Shown: positions 1 through 14,400 of the stretch, piece after piece
Layout of the letters: every line of letters begins with the position of its first letter
How positions within the stretch are numbered: position 1 is the stretch's first letter
Source: Phalacrocorax aristotelis
Taxonomy: Eukaryota > Chordata > Aves > Suliformes > Phalacrocoracidae
Direction: 5' to 3'
Assembly (NCBI RefSeq): GCF_949628215.1
Contig: NC_134279.1
Span: forward strand, 53,122,266-53,186,265
Length of the DNA: 64,000 bases
Position numbers and translations under genes: made by a program
The notes under the pieces: model-generated
The model's input: the letters and a program-made list of their open reading frames with translations, nothing else
Told to the model about the DNA's origin: nothing
The model's database searches: none

Positions 1-1124
1 CTGCAGCATAAGGAGATAAACCTTCTATCTTTAATGCAATAATTATTTCACATTTATTGGTTAGAAGCCAGATGCATTCTCATGTTTATTACAAATTGCT
101 GTCAAAAAGATCTTATTAGCTATTTGAGTTCCTAACATTTGCCTGTTCCAAACTTTCATACATTTTATTGGTCCTGCTGAAAATCCAAAATGAGAACTTT
201 GTCAGTTCTGTGCAAGTAATAAAGAGGTAAATTTAAAATGTATCTGACTCCAGACTCTCATTTTCACCTCCCAGCTGTATCCAATGCCAAATCTACTACC
301 TGCATGGCTGCACGTTCAGGGAATGGGAACTGGGTATTTTTTCCCCACATTTCATCTGGTTTTAAATTTTTCTTCCCAGAAAGCATAAAACCTCCACAAT
401 TGTTTATGTCTGAAAGACAAAACTAATAGCTGTTCTTACATCAAAATCTCACTAACCATTCTGCCTGGCACAGCAGAGCTGAAACCTTGTTGACTTCAGC
501 TGTAACATCCTTCATGCACAGCCTGAAGAGAAATTAATTCCATGTCCAGTTCAAGTCTTTTTGGACACTTTCAGTTTAGGTACTGTATTCTTCAAAACTT
601 ACACAGCCTTTTATTTAAGAGTCAAGCTTAGGAATATCCTGAAAAACTAATACATTTAGGAGTTTTGCAAAGCAAGTCCTTAATAGTCTGTCTTATACTC
701 CCAGAATGATAACACGGCAGATAAAGAGGGATACTCTCCCTGTTCAAAGGTATGACAGGTCTCTGATGCAATCCTCTGACATAAGAAATCTTCCCAAAAA
801 AGTGAGAATCCAGCCTTTTGGATCCAGCCTTCCAGTTCTAAAAGTCCCCTGATCAAAAAGGTACATTAAAGATATTAGGCTTACATAAGTTTACCTGAAT
901 GGCAAAAATGTTAAATGTAATTTAATCACTTATCTCCCAGGGTTGTCTGACAGCTTTACTAAAGCAATGTAGTTAAAAACAATAACTTTCACTAGAAGAT
1001 GCTATGAAAGGTCAAGCATTTACTATCCTGTACTAATCAAAGTAGTAAATACTTCTCCTCAAGAAAAGACTGATCTCTGCCCGGTGTTTTGGTCAGCTCA
1101 GTGACTATCTAGGCCTGGCAGTGA

Positions 1125-1258
1125 CTTCCCCAGCATGTGCCTGCGTGGTATATCATTGGTGTGATCTCTCCTGGACTTCCCCAGCCATGGTGCTATACCA
1201 TGGGTGTGACCTCTCCTTCAGTTTACCAGCCACAGGCGTCACACCCACGGTATACCAC
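1125..1258. repeat. short tandem duplication with inverted third copy
   Basis: Copy 1 (1125-1174) and copy 2 (1176-1220) both begin CTTCCCCAGC and share GGTGTGA(T/C)CTCTCCT. A third, inverted piece at 1240-1258 is the reverse complement of 1145-1163 with 16 of 19 bases matching. Confidence 0.7.
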
Positions 1259-4200
1259 CCCCTGGTACAGCCTTCCAGCTTTCAATGACCAAGGATTTAC
1301 TCAACCAGAAACAGTACTTTGGTATTTAAGAGCTTGCAACAGATTCCTCCTCAACAAGTTTATCTAACCAGCAGTTGAAACTATATAAAATCTTTGCATT
1401 TTATCATATTCTGTGTAGCAAACCTACCATCACATAGGAAGCAGGTGCAACTGCAATGGTTCGGTGGCATACTAACAGCAAGGTGGGTTAGAGGAGTTGA
1501 CGCAACATAAGTCACCTTGTTCTGAGAGCCAGCATCCCATCCAAAACCCTTTCTAGTAATTCTGGACATGTAAGACAAAACTGTAATTGGAGCCAGACAT
1601 AGCAGTTCAGAACTAATGCAGTGTGCAAACTTTAAAATGTATTAATGCCAAAATAAAGTCCACGTTCAACAGTTCTGTGCTGCCTTCCAAAATACAGCCA
1701 TTTCCAAAGCAGCCTGGAGTTTCTGGGCCCAGTGAAGGATGCCACAAACCCATGTTGGGGTCTGCACTCGTATTGTACCCTGGCTATTATGTATTCCTCT
1801 AAAACAATGTTCAGTGTTACACTTTTCAATTTTTGCTCAGCAGATGGGTATCTAAAAATGAAGGGTGAGAATGAATACTGAAAGCTTTGTACATACAGGG
1901 GGAAAAAATACCACAGAATGCATATCATTCTTACTCAACTCAGAAAGATTTCAGAACACCTTAAAATCATGGAAAATGGGTAAACTGGGAACTCAGGAAA
2001 ATCTTATTTTGCAGAAATTTACATTTTCAACAAGCTTTTAGCTACAAAGCTGCAATATGCCAATGAAGACTTAGACAGCAAGGTTAAACCCCAGTAACAC
2101 CTGTTCACTTCTAATGGCTCCTTCCAGAACTGCCAAAAAAGGTCTATGTTTGAATTAAATAAATATTTCTATCAACTGTTAGGGAACATTTAGATCAAAT
2201 ATATATATTATTGAATATATTGTGTACAGCGCAATACAGACCTTGAGTACAGCACAGTAAGCAGGAAAGAAACAAGTTGCTTTTGTTGCCAGTTACTTAT
2301 CTGAATAGACACAGAAACACAATGATAAAAATTACATCAAATGTAGGCACATTTCCACTCCCATCACTGAATCTAGATTCATCACAATGAAACAACTGTG
2401 TTATGGTAAATAAACTAACTGATCATGTATTTTCCCCTTTTTTCTATAAATCTGGCAAGCATATGCTTGTAAATAGTAGTTTTTCATCCAATTTCAAAGA
2501 AAAAAAAACCAAAAGATACAAATATTGCAAATTTTTATTCACTTTAGGAGCCATAGATTTTGAGAAGATGCTTTTGCACAGACCTATTCTAATATAAGAG
2601 ACTTGAGGAAGAAATAAATGGATTTCTTTATAAGCAATAAGCAAAATTGCATACAGATTTTGTGTTGGTTAATAATGTTAAATATATGAAATCCATCACT
2701 AAAGAAATGTCACAGAATCATCGCAAAGCTTGCTGGAAGTTAACACAGACATATCAATGAGATATGAGAAATTTGTTCTTTAGATACCTAAACTCCTTTT
2801 CTTGATGCATAGCTATTTAAATGATATGTATCCTGTACAGTTAGTAAAGATTTGATAATGAGATTTACAGCGTGTTACCCAGATAGTTGACTGGGTTCAT
2901 CCAGAAATTTCCACAAAAGGCCAGGCACATATTCATGTGACGGAAAGGTGATTAGCTGAATGTTTTAGTTGCGATCACAGAAGTAATTCAAGGGGTTTAA
3001 TCAAATCCCTATCATTAATCCGACTGAAAGACATGTGGCTGAGTCCATTACCCTTCTTTAAAAACTAATATCACTAGGTTTTATTTTATCTTTCATGTTT
3101 GTTTAGTACCAGTTTTAGTTGTACTGCTGTGGGATAAATCAGTGGCTCATTAATTTGTGGATGAAAATATTTATCTTGTTTCCTGAAAAACACGTTCCTA
3201 GTTTTATTAGGTTGGATTTCAGTTTCCTTTGCACTGGGAAGAAGAGAAGCAAGTCTTGCACTCCTGTTGATTAATTAAATAGAAGAGTTATGCCCACTAC
3301 ATTTACATACAGCACATTTTACACAGAAACATTTAGTTTCATACACAGCACCTTTGGCATCAGCTCCATTTCTGGAGCTAAAAATAACAAAGTTTTAGTC
3401 CAACAAAATATATCTTGAAACATGGTAATATTCTGGTCTTACAAAGCATAATACCTGTTTTTCTGTGTTCCTGCGAGTGCTCTAAACACACAAAGTGATT
3501 TAAAAAAGCTGAATTCTGTCTGTTTTTAAGGAGAAACAATGGAGAAGTGGGGAGCCCCACGTTCAGGGAAAGCACAGGCAACAAAAATAACGGCTATCTC
3601 TACAACTCTGACTTCTAATAACATCCAGAAAGGTGCTGGTAGAGCAAGACTCTAACTAATGTTTAATAGGACCCCAGGAGCCGTACAGGAACTGGGGAAA
3701 AAATCTTAGTCCCTCAGAGCAAACATTACAACAGTGGCAGCACATCTGAACTACTGAGTTAAGGAACTGGGTGTCCATTCCTACAGCTCTGGTAATGTGG
3801 CATTCAGCTCTAGAAGAGCACACGGCAGGCATTTTACACTGAAGATGAGGTACAGCTCTTCATGTAATAGTTTGCTGGGGAAAAAATACTTTTTTGTTTG
3901 CCTTTTTTGATTGGTATTCTGAACATAATACATGTTTTGTGCAAGAGCCATGGAGGGTTGAGAAAGCACCTGGATATGGAATAGACTCTCGCACTTGGAT
4001 GGAAAATCTGCTTCAATTTATGGGACAAGTTTGGGTGATATCTTTTTGTGAAGAGCTAAATTCTCAGCATGCTGCTCCCAATACGCTGTCACAGAACATG
4101 AGTCAGTGCACCAAGCTGAGAAACTATGAACCAGAACAGAGTGGTCTGCCCTGCAAATACAGTGATTCGGAAAGGCTATCTGCAGATATTAATGGCACAT

Positions 4201-7200
4201 TTTGCAGGCTACCTGTTAGCAATGCCCAGCTGCAGGTCAGAATCTACAAGGATGAACATTTGACACTCACTTCATCCAGAGCTGAGGGCAAATGCAGAAT
4301 GGATCCGTCACTTTGGCCTGTATTCCTGAAGCCAAATGGCGGCCAGGAAAAAGGAGGCCTTCACATATTATGACAGACCGCCACCAGCAACAGGCGCTCA
4401 CAGTAAGCCTGACATTATGGTCCCAAGGTGTGGGGTATTGTCAGCTCTCCGTGACAGAACCCCCCCACGAGGGACAGCTTTGTTGCGGCAGACCTTGTGC
4501 TGCTTCCAACAGGAAGATGCTTTCTAGAAGTGACAGCTATTCGAGCTATGATGGATAAAGTATTATACATTTATATAAGAAAAGGCTAGCCTAGTAAATG
4601 GGGGGAAGGCATTGATAGAATAATAAAATTTGACCAAAGTGAACTCACCAGGAGCCAGACAAATTCATTGAAGGGTCTATGTGGGATGTCAGATCTAAAG
4701 AAAAATCCAGAGTTGGCGGACTGGCCCCTGACACACAGCAAGTAAATGCAACCACACCAGCTTGTTCTGCTCCACACGACTCCAGCAAAGGATTTCCCCT
4801 TTACTTGTCAGAGAAGTCACTAAGACAAGCATTGCAGTTTGCCTCTGTGTTTCAAAGTTACTGGGATCTTAAGCCTTTTTCCCCTTACCAAGCAAACCAA
4901 AACAACAGAAATTTCTGAAACCAAAGCCTGTTCGCCCTACCTACAGAGAGACTGGGAGACCACATAGTACAGAAATCTTAAAACCTGTGAGATCTTGTCA
5001 TCACCAGAGAACAGACTTTCCCAGGATTTGGCTGTCAGTAGGTGTTGGAACTGCTAACTCCTGATAAAATCCTCTGAAGCTCTCCAGTCTCCAAAGCACC
5101 CCCTGACAACTGGTTGGCCATAAGGAGCTCAGCCTCCAGAGCTGTGTCAGCGGACTTGTGAAGGACCTAGTGGGTTGTAACTGCTCTGTTAGCCAGGTCT
5201 TCCAGTAGCGGGGGAGGTTACAGGCCGGACGTGTCCCTCACGAGTTGCAAGGAGAGCCAGGGGCAGATGGGGTTTCATACTGCTCTGGGACAGGAAAGGA
5301 CAAGAAAGGAACATGGGAAGAATGGCACCCTGGGCACCGCTTTCCAGAGAAGTTTATAATTTGGACCCTGCAAACAGGAGTAAGAGATTATTCAAAGCCT
5401 GTCATGAAGTAGGATCTGCAGATGGGCTTTGCTAGGGCCTCCAATTAACCTCCTAACAAGTTATTATAATTAGATTATAAAAGATGCTAACTTAGACAGC
5501 CTGACTGCACAACTTGCTTGGCTGCACGAACGTTTGGGTCATCACTCTTTCATTGAAGACGGACATTCGGTGGAAAGAAAAAGCTATGTTAACTGTTCAT
5601 GAGCATATAAACAACCTTCAAATCAGGACTCTGGAATATGGTCCAATAGATTGTTTTGTTTATAATCTGCATTTGCTACAAATAAAGGATAGTTTCATTA
5701 AGATGATCAGATTTCTGGGCAGTTAACTGATCTTCCTATAACCATTACAGTTACAAGTTTCTGCTTTCAGAAAAGGGAACAACGCTGCCACTCTAAAATA
5801 TTTTGAAGTATAAACAGATAGAGGCCCATGCGTCTGGCCTAATAACACCTTAGTCTCTTAATCTATGAGCTTTCAGATTTCTTCTGTATCCTACAGAGTG
5901 TAGGCATAAATGATGACTGCTGTTACAGGTAATTGAAACTAACAGCGTAATACCACCAGGTAGCATGACATCCTGTATACGTTTGTTATCTTGGTGAGGA
6001 CCCATCGCTCTAATAAATATATTTCACACTTGGGTACAAAATCAGGTATGACTTTGGACAAGATGACAATGACTTCATAAATCTTCCAAAGACAAACTTC
6101 CCTAATGAATAGAAAATAATCTGCTTTTTCTAATCCAAAAGACAAAACTACAACACAGCACTTGTGTAAATAAAGTATTTCCTACTTGGGAATGTTTGCG
6201 TGAGCAAGGATGGATTCCAGTAATCAAAGGCAAAGAAGAGGCAGGAAGTATGATCAGCACAGAACAAGACACAAACTACATACTTCTGCTGTACATTTGT
6301 ATACTCTAAGCAGGTTTTAAAGCTTTCACAATTTTTCAGTAGTTTATTACATTGGAAGAGCATCATTCTGATATTTTGATTAACAAAATCCTTTAAAGAT
6401 TTTGTTGTGGTTGTTTTATCATACATTCAAAAAGGCTTCTGTATGCACAGATAGTGTCACCTGCAGTTAGCATACCCAGCATCCCTCAAGCATAAGAAAA
6501 AGCAAGTTCTTTCAAGAACAGCTCCAGTTTTGGAACTAGGCATACTCGAAATGCAAACATTGTCTCTTAGTCATTAAACTTACCAAGCACTATATGAAAA
6601 ACTGTCCCACAGCAGACACATGAACTCTGATGAAACCAACTTACTGCTTAAGGAAAGTGAGGCACAGCAACATGCAGCAAGATTCAGCAAGATGATCTGA
6701 AAGTATATGAAGCCTGTGGTCTAGAAAAAGACCCTCACATCCTGATTGTACCACTGACTGCCTAATGACTTTGGGCAAGTCTTATTTTTACATTATTCCC
6801 TTTCATTTTTACTGATGGATATGTGGATAAAAGTATTTGTGATTAAATATTCCCACCCATGATAATATAATAAGGATGTATTACTTACCACTTGTATACA
6901 CCAGGATATTTTTTTTTAAAGAGCATTGTGTAATATAAAGGATTAACATTCTTCAAAACGGAAAGCATATGCAGTGCAAGAGCAGTCAGAGGCAGACTGG
7001 TGGACTGATCAAACTCTTCTTCATCTGGCTAAAGTGCCATTATAAATCAGTTCAACACAGTCAGTGCTAAGCTGGGACTAAAGGAAAGTGCACGAGCCAA
7101 CTGCCATGAAAGACTGAAAATCTGCTTGCTCTGCTAAAATAAATGTTTAAATTATAACAATAATAACAAAAATAATAAATCAATGAAACATTTAAGTTGC

Positions 7201-10200
7201 TTTTTGAACTGCTACTAATGTCACTAAATATTCTGCTGAGGAAATGGGGCTTGGTTAATAAAATGTTATAAATTAACTTCTCCCTTCATGTTGTGTGTGG
7301 TTGTTTCAACATCCTTCCTCTCTGTCGGGTCAGCCAGGAGCTCTGTGCCCAGGTCTCACTGGAACTTTAGGATTTTCAGCTGACAGAGTGCATTACAGTG
7401 AACAAGACTTTATAACCTCTCTGAATTTTTCCACTTTCTAGCAAAAGCTTTGAACTCACCCACCTTTATTTTTATCGCAGTTGCTAGGATGCCTTGGTGA
7501 CAGACACTAGAAATAGCTATGATTTGGAGACAAAGCTGGAGGCAGGTGTAACCCACACCAGCCCAAGAGACAGGTGGAAGACTTGACTTGTGCCATCCAT
7601 CCTTGCACCAGCACAGGTCCCTTGCAGCAGCGCAAGTGCTACCCGGGATAGAGGAAATCCGCTTGCTGCCATCTCAGCCTCTTTGCATCTTACCTGCCTC
7701 CCTGGCTGGATGCAAAGAACAGATCTCAGCCTCACACCACTGGGGAGGGAGGAAAAGTGCCCCTCTGAATTTGGGCAACCACCCCATCCAAGTCGGAGGA
7801 GCACTGGATCTGCCCCATAGAGAGTTCCCCCCCTCTCTGGGGTCAATAAATCAAAGCAGTAAAAATAGATACTGCACCTTTACTGCTCAGGACTGTGCTT
7901 GCTTCAACTGCAAAATCTGCCTCTGGCAAGGGCTGTTGTGAGCGGACACCACCAGTCTTTACAGATGAGCAGAGGTGGCCAGAACTGGCTTCCAAACACC
8001 ACAGTGATGGTTCCTTGGTGAAACTCACGCAGATGCTGGCAGAGTCTGTGCTACAAACAAAGCACAAAAGATGTATGCGCTTGTTTAAAAAGCACATACA
8101 AAGAGGGCTTTTTCTTTTAAACATTCTGATAGAATTCTGCATTTTAAAAGGCAATCACAGTAAGGCAATTATTTAGAATAAAATATCATTTTCAGGGTGA
8201 TATATTAAAATAGTTTCATTAAGTATTAAACATCTGTTCTGAAGGAACTGCCCCTTATTTACATAAAATCTGTGTGTCATTCTACAAAATGAATTCTTTC
8301 TCTGCTAACAGTGTTGTGAAGGAAGAGCTTTGTCAAGTTGGATTCATCCAAACAACCTTACTTGCTTTACGTTCTTATTGAAAAAAAGTTTCATTGCCAG
8401 ACTGACCGTATTAGGACAATTACAATGTAGTGCTACATCATAGTTAAAAATCCTTTTGGCCTCTAATGTTTGATGGAAAAATTGTTCTGAGCATAAAAGA
8501 ACAGATGCTGACAACCATAGTAATTCTTAGTGTTCATGCCAGTGAGCCATATTTACTTGAAAAGGCTATTCATAATATGAATAGTGCTTCATCTGAAGAG
8601 AACTCTATTATACAAGTCTGTATATATTTGCAGCAAAAGGGACCCCCACACACACCCCCATTGATGTTTTTTTTTCCTTTATCCAGCTTTACTTGTTTTA
8701 CCAGCCCTTTTTGTTACATTAGCTGCTTCACTGCTCTGAACACTTCTTGTTTACACATGTTGCCTAAAACAACAAACACTAAGCAATTCATAATATAAAT
8801 GGGGACATGTATTAGCAGACTGGTATAAGAATCCACAAAATGTAAAGTTTTAGAAGATAAAATTCTAAGAAATCTGATTTGTATATCCTTTTATGATCTA
8901 GTTCTCTCCCTAAAAGCATCCACAGCTACCATCCCCCCACGCCCAGCAACAGGAGCATGTTGTAGCAGTAGCATAGATAGACCACTGGAGCCTTGACACA
9001 GCTTCTTTAGTCGTGGTATTCAGCTAGACTAGGCAGCAATGGCAAAAATATCGGATTTGCCCAATCTACAAAGAAAACAAACATTTCCAACTATCTTCTC
9101 ATTAGAGGAGGTATCCTGCAATCTGTGCAAAGCAGGACCACACTCTATTACCGAGCTATGTCAGCTGCACCCAAGCCACAGAAAGCATTCCTCCTGCCCA
9201 TGCCTGTGCTATCTATGCTCCTGGCAGCAGAAGCAGCCATTCAAAACTTCTAGCACCACCCAGCCCCTGACAACAGGCTGGTACGGATCAGGTTCCCCCT
9301 CAGAGAGTACACGGGTACCAGTCCAGCCAAGTTCCCCACCCAGGCAGCAGAAGGAGGCTCACCCACTCACTGAAAGGAAGAGGGAACATCCCTGTTACAC
9401 TAATAGGGGAAATGTCCTGCAACCCTGCATTTCCATCAGCTGAAAATCTGCATAGGTGGCCATGGAGCAAACCAACTGGACTTGGTCATCATTGCCATGC
9501 ACACATTGGTTTATAGAAGTTTCAGCAGTTTAAGAGGGTAGCTCCAAGCCTTGGTTCCTACTCCAGCATCCCTGCCCCAGCCAAGGGAGAGTGAACCCCC
9601 ATTTCCCATGGTCAAACAGCAGAGCAAAAGGTCCTTTTTTCCTGGGCAGCCCTTGGAGCTGCATCTGCAAGCTTCCTTTCCTGAGTGAGAGTGCTGCTGA
9701 AAAAGGGTTCCTGTGTATAAAGTGCTAACAACTTTATCAGGGCTGACTAGTGATGGCTAAGACAGGATTAAAATGCACATTTAAAAGAAAGAAGTGTCAC
9801 AGTAAGATGACATTTTCAAAGGAGTCACATGTATGAGCTGAGCTGAAATGTATCCAGTATTAAAAATTCACACACACAGCATTCCTCTCTGTTATCTTCT
9901 CCAGTAACTCTACATTCCCTTCTTTACTACCACACATAAACTTTCTTAGCCTGCTACAAACCTTTTGACATGTATAATGTAAATTACAGAATTAGTTTTT
10001 ACATCATAGTATCCAGAAAATGAAAAAACCTCATATTTAAAATTAAAGTTTTGAACTTATGTTCTAAGTAACTATCCGTTAACAGGCTCCTGAATTAACC
10101 AAAAGTGGGTTCCCAGCCTGGGTTCAGTTGTCCTGCTTCCTGCATTAAGAATCACTATGAAATCTGAAATGCACAGAATAACCTAATTAAATCTACATTT

Positions 10201-11286
10201 CTCTGCACCTGCTCAAGATTTCTATCCCACTCCTTACGTAAGTAGACAGGAAGACTTTTTAAAAGGATTTTCTCTGAGAGAAGTAAAGTTGTTTTCACAT
10301 TTATTATTTTCTTGCATTTTCATGTCTGTTTCACTGCACGTAAAAGGTGCAACAACAATGCTTTTTTTGTAAGAAGATTAGATTAGAAATTGGTCTTAAA
10401 CTTTGACTAACAGCAACACGGCATAGGTCTAGACCATCCATCACATGCGTAATGATGCAGGTATGGTGAAAGAAGGAATTCAAGAGGCCAATTACAATTT
10501 CAGCCCTAAAATAGAGCTATAATACTATGTGGCTCCATTAAACAACTTTTTAAAAGCTAGGAACTTCCACAATGTGCTGAAGCATGTTACTGCTGTAATA
10601 ATATTTGATAGATATCCGATTTGCAATACAGGTATTGCCTTACTGTTTCCCTGCTGAAGGTTGGTAGCGTTGCAATCAAGGACACAAAAGCAATTTTATT
10701 CTCCTACTCTTGTCCTCATCCTACTCTTAAAACATGACTATTAGTACTCATACTAACCATACTGCAATCGAGGCTGCAAAATGCCTAGTTACATTTATCT
10801 TTGAAGTAGCTGGTTCATGAGAAATTACTTCAGTTACATACATTGCAAGAATTATGCAAATATCAACTCTAACATGAGGACATACCCTTTTCTCCATCAC
10901 ATAAGCATGCATTTTCAACTGAACTCTGAGATACCATATCCACTGCAAAACAGACAGCATGCTTCCTTTTTTAAAAGTTGTTTTGTAAAAGAATAGCCAT
11001 TTCAGCCTATTAAACTGCACCTGAATGTAATATCTTAAAAGAACTGATGAAAATTGTCTCATATTTACCTGGGTAGAAAACTGGCAAAATTGGTAATATG
11101 TTGAGTAAGACTAATCACCTCTTAAAAAGCTTAGGCAATCACAAGGTTTGAAAAACTTAATTGCCCACAAACAGCAAAACGATCATTTTTATATCATACC
11201 TGTTCGATGCCCGTACTGATACCCTACTCAAGTCCGCAGCCATATAAATGGCATAGTGTCTCTTTCCTTGGGGTGACAGAATGCGT

Positions 11287-11496
11287 TTATTTAGATTCCA
11301 GCTTGTCATACAGCGCAGTCACATGCCCCAGAGTGGCTTGACTTATTCTGTTGTCTAGCATAGCACAATAGCCGCTTTCAACACCAAAACTGGTTTCTGA
11401 CATTGTATATTTTTGAATCCATTTGCAAACAGCCAACTTGAAACGATCGCTGTGGATGGAAAGCACACCCAGGAAACTGGGGCTGCTCGACAGCAA
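11287..11496 (-). other. unassigned coding-like block ending in TAA inside AATAAA
   Basis: The open minus frame encodes 69 residues (for example SDRFKLAVCKWIQKY, SFGVESGYCAMLD, HVTALYDKLESK). A possible acceptor, atccacag, falls just before the DRFK codons. The TAA stop overlaps an AATAAA polyadenylation hexamer. The block keeps several CpGs (CGATCG, GCCGC, GCGC) unlike the surrounding sequence. I do not recognise the protein. It could be a small terminal exon, a gene remnant or chance. Confidence 0.3.
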
Positions 11497-14400
11497 GCCT
11501 ACTTTTGAGATCTGGGTAATACATTCACTGCCAAATTCTGTAGTTCGTCACATCTCATCTGTAACATGCATAGCAAATAACTTAACCATGAAAAATGTCC
11601 TATAAAACCAGTAACAGCTTATGATGCAAGTTACAGAGCTGCTCATTCTCTCCACCATTTTGAAAGCTTTTCATTTGTAAGGGGCAGCTGAGCTTGTGGG
11701 ACTCTGGTTACTTGTCACCTTGTACTGGTTTCTTTTCATACCTTTATCTTATCTTTACATACATTAGATGGTTGTCTCGGCCATTAAAAAGCAAAAAGGA
11801 GTGTATCACTAGCCCAGCAATGCTAGATGCATCATACCTTTGAAAAGACTCTCTTTATACTAGACAGCAACACTGCTCCTGAAGTCCGGGGGGGCACTGC
11901 AACCCATTTCAGAGCAGAAAGAGGTCTTTGGAGACCAAAGTAAAGCACAGATGTTTGAATTAATCTTCCAGTAACTGGAAATTCTTGAGTGAAAAATAAA
12001 TTAATCATTGTTATTATGTTAAGAGTCCAAGGCAAAGACTCACCCATCCTTAAAATATGACAGAATATTGTATATGCAGGAAAATATGTCTGGCTTGTTA
12101 TGGAGATATAAAGAGAGGATGCTTGTTCCCACATGGAAATGCATAAATAAGTTTGCTACGGATTAGTTTTCACAAATTTCAATGCTCTTCTGAGTTTAAG
12201 GCCCAAAGCTGGTGCTCCAAGTTTTCTGCCTTAATCTACATCTGTTTACCAAACTCATGAGTCCTTCATCAGGTCAAGGGACAGTTTCTCCAGAGCTGGC
12301 TGTTTTGGTGTTTTCTTTTCGTAGAGACAAAGTCAGTTTGAGGACTGTCATAACTAAGACAACACATCTTGCAAGTCCTAGCAAGGATCAGAGCCCTTTT
12401 CATCTACAAACCCAGATTTCTTATCTCAGTCAAGCCTCATTATCTTCCATACTGACCAGAGGAAGTTGTGTTTCCCTGGCCTAGTGGTTCCAGCCTCCTA
12501 ACAATCAGTGGCCGTGCTGCTAGCTTTGGACACTTCCAGAACAAATTTGTCACACGTATTAAACGCATGCATGCACAGGCATATGAAAACTTATAACCCA
12601 AGATGCAAGAACATCTTCAGGATTGTCTCTGCTTTTACGTATGTCTTCAAAAGAAATTTATTCCTGTGGACTCCTGTTACACACCACCAACATACTGCTT
12701 GGTTTGGTCTAGAAGCGCAAAGGCATTAGACAATATAATCAAACTGTTGAGTTACCAGACAAAGTAGTACAGATGTTGCTGCATATATTTTCACAGATAA
12801 TTAAGCAGAACACAGTGGTTAACTGCTTAGCCTAAAGCTACAGAAGTGTGTGAAAGCCAAAACTACAAGAAAGGCATTTGACTCTAACCCACAGTTCTGC
12901 ATTTGTCAGTCTCTGGTCATGGCCAACTTGGTATTCCTCATTTTTCAGCTTAATGTCTCAAGTCATTTGCTATCCCCCACTTGGCATTAAGTCACTTGCA
13001 TTGCTTGAAGCTACATATAGACAAGTTTTGTCTGCATGAAAAGGAAAAATGTGATAAACATCATATGGACTTTAATTTTAGTGTAACCAAAATCAGATAC
13101 AAAAAATATTAATGATACCTTTCAATTAAATCAGCTTTAAAGGATCTTCTCAGATCAAACTATTACCAACTTTTCTGAAAGGCTTTTTCTAAAGTAGGAG
13201 AAGATAGATCTGAGTGAACATTATTCTTCAGGGGGCTTCAGCAGTTAGTAGGTGCAGGAAAAAAAATTGAACTCTTGCCTGAGACAGCAGACCTATTTCA
13301 TGTGGTAACAGTTTCTCTTTGAAGATGAGATAACTTTTCTCTTTCTTAATGAGAATTTAGTTTTTTCAGGAACCCCACAGCTGTCAGGAGATCTACATCG
13401 CACTACTAAAAAACTCAATATTCTTCCTGATTATGTTAATAATAAGAAAGAAAAAGGGTAATGTTTAGAAAACAGCTTTTTATGCACACACATACAAGAA
13501 CAGGAAGACTCCAGCTTTCCTGTTAATAGTATATAATAGAATTCTATACCATTCTGTATTTTCTAATGCATTGGAAAACTCTCTCCTCTACTCCAGATGT
13601 CAACAACGTCCACAATTACTCTTCCTTACTCCACTACCTGAATCACCAGGTCTTGCCAACAGGAGACCTACCAGTTCAGGGAGAGCAGTGTTGCCTTACA
13701 AAGGTGCAACCTGAAGAAGCAGCGGTGCATACTTTTCAGTAATGTACACTGCAGCTCAGGGACCCAGGGTGACCAGATCCCCTATGCCAATGAAATGCCC
13801 ACTGCTTTCAGTCCAGGGGAGATAATTACAAAAAGGACATACATGCTTATGCTCCTGAAAGTAAATGGCTGTTCCTGGGGTAAACTTTCCACACAAGAGG
13901 AAATACCACCATTTTACTATGGATGTCAGCCTGCCTACAAGTAACAAAACTGCGTCCAGTGACTCAGAGAGGATGTGCAAGTGAGAGATTGTGACCAGGA
14001 GGCCAGAGCAGAAGCAGCTGCAGATGTGGAGGCAGCTGAGCCCGTTGCATGGATTGCCTAGCTGGGCTGTGCCGGGGCAGCACAGCTCTCACCTGCAGAG
14101 CCTGCCTATGGGGTATACAGCATCCATGACACTGCCTCAGCCGGCATGCCCAGCCGTTGGATAAGCAGAGAAAGGTTCACTTTTTTGGGTGGATCAAGAT
14201 GGCCCATTGCATTTGCCGACAGAGAAAAAGTCTTCCATCTGAAATGTTTTAATCATGCAGTGTGAATGACATGGGTCCAGATCCCTCCACCTCCTGACGG
14301 AGTTTTAAAATGGATCCAAGACTTCAGACAATTAGCAGAATGCTACCCGAAAAACATCTACGTAGCCTTTAAGATCAGTCACCCGTAATCGGGGACGGCA

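Noticed and set aside
7517..7941. overlapping frames of about 110 codons on both strands
   Set aside because: Both strands are open over the same stretch with no motif; locally higher GC explains it.
9039..9443. 134-codon plus-strand frame
   Set aside because: Cys/Ser/Pro-rich translation without domain, splice or repeat support.
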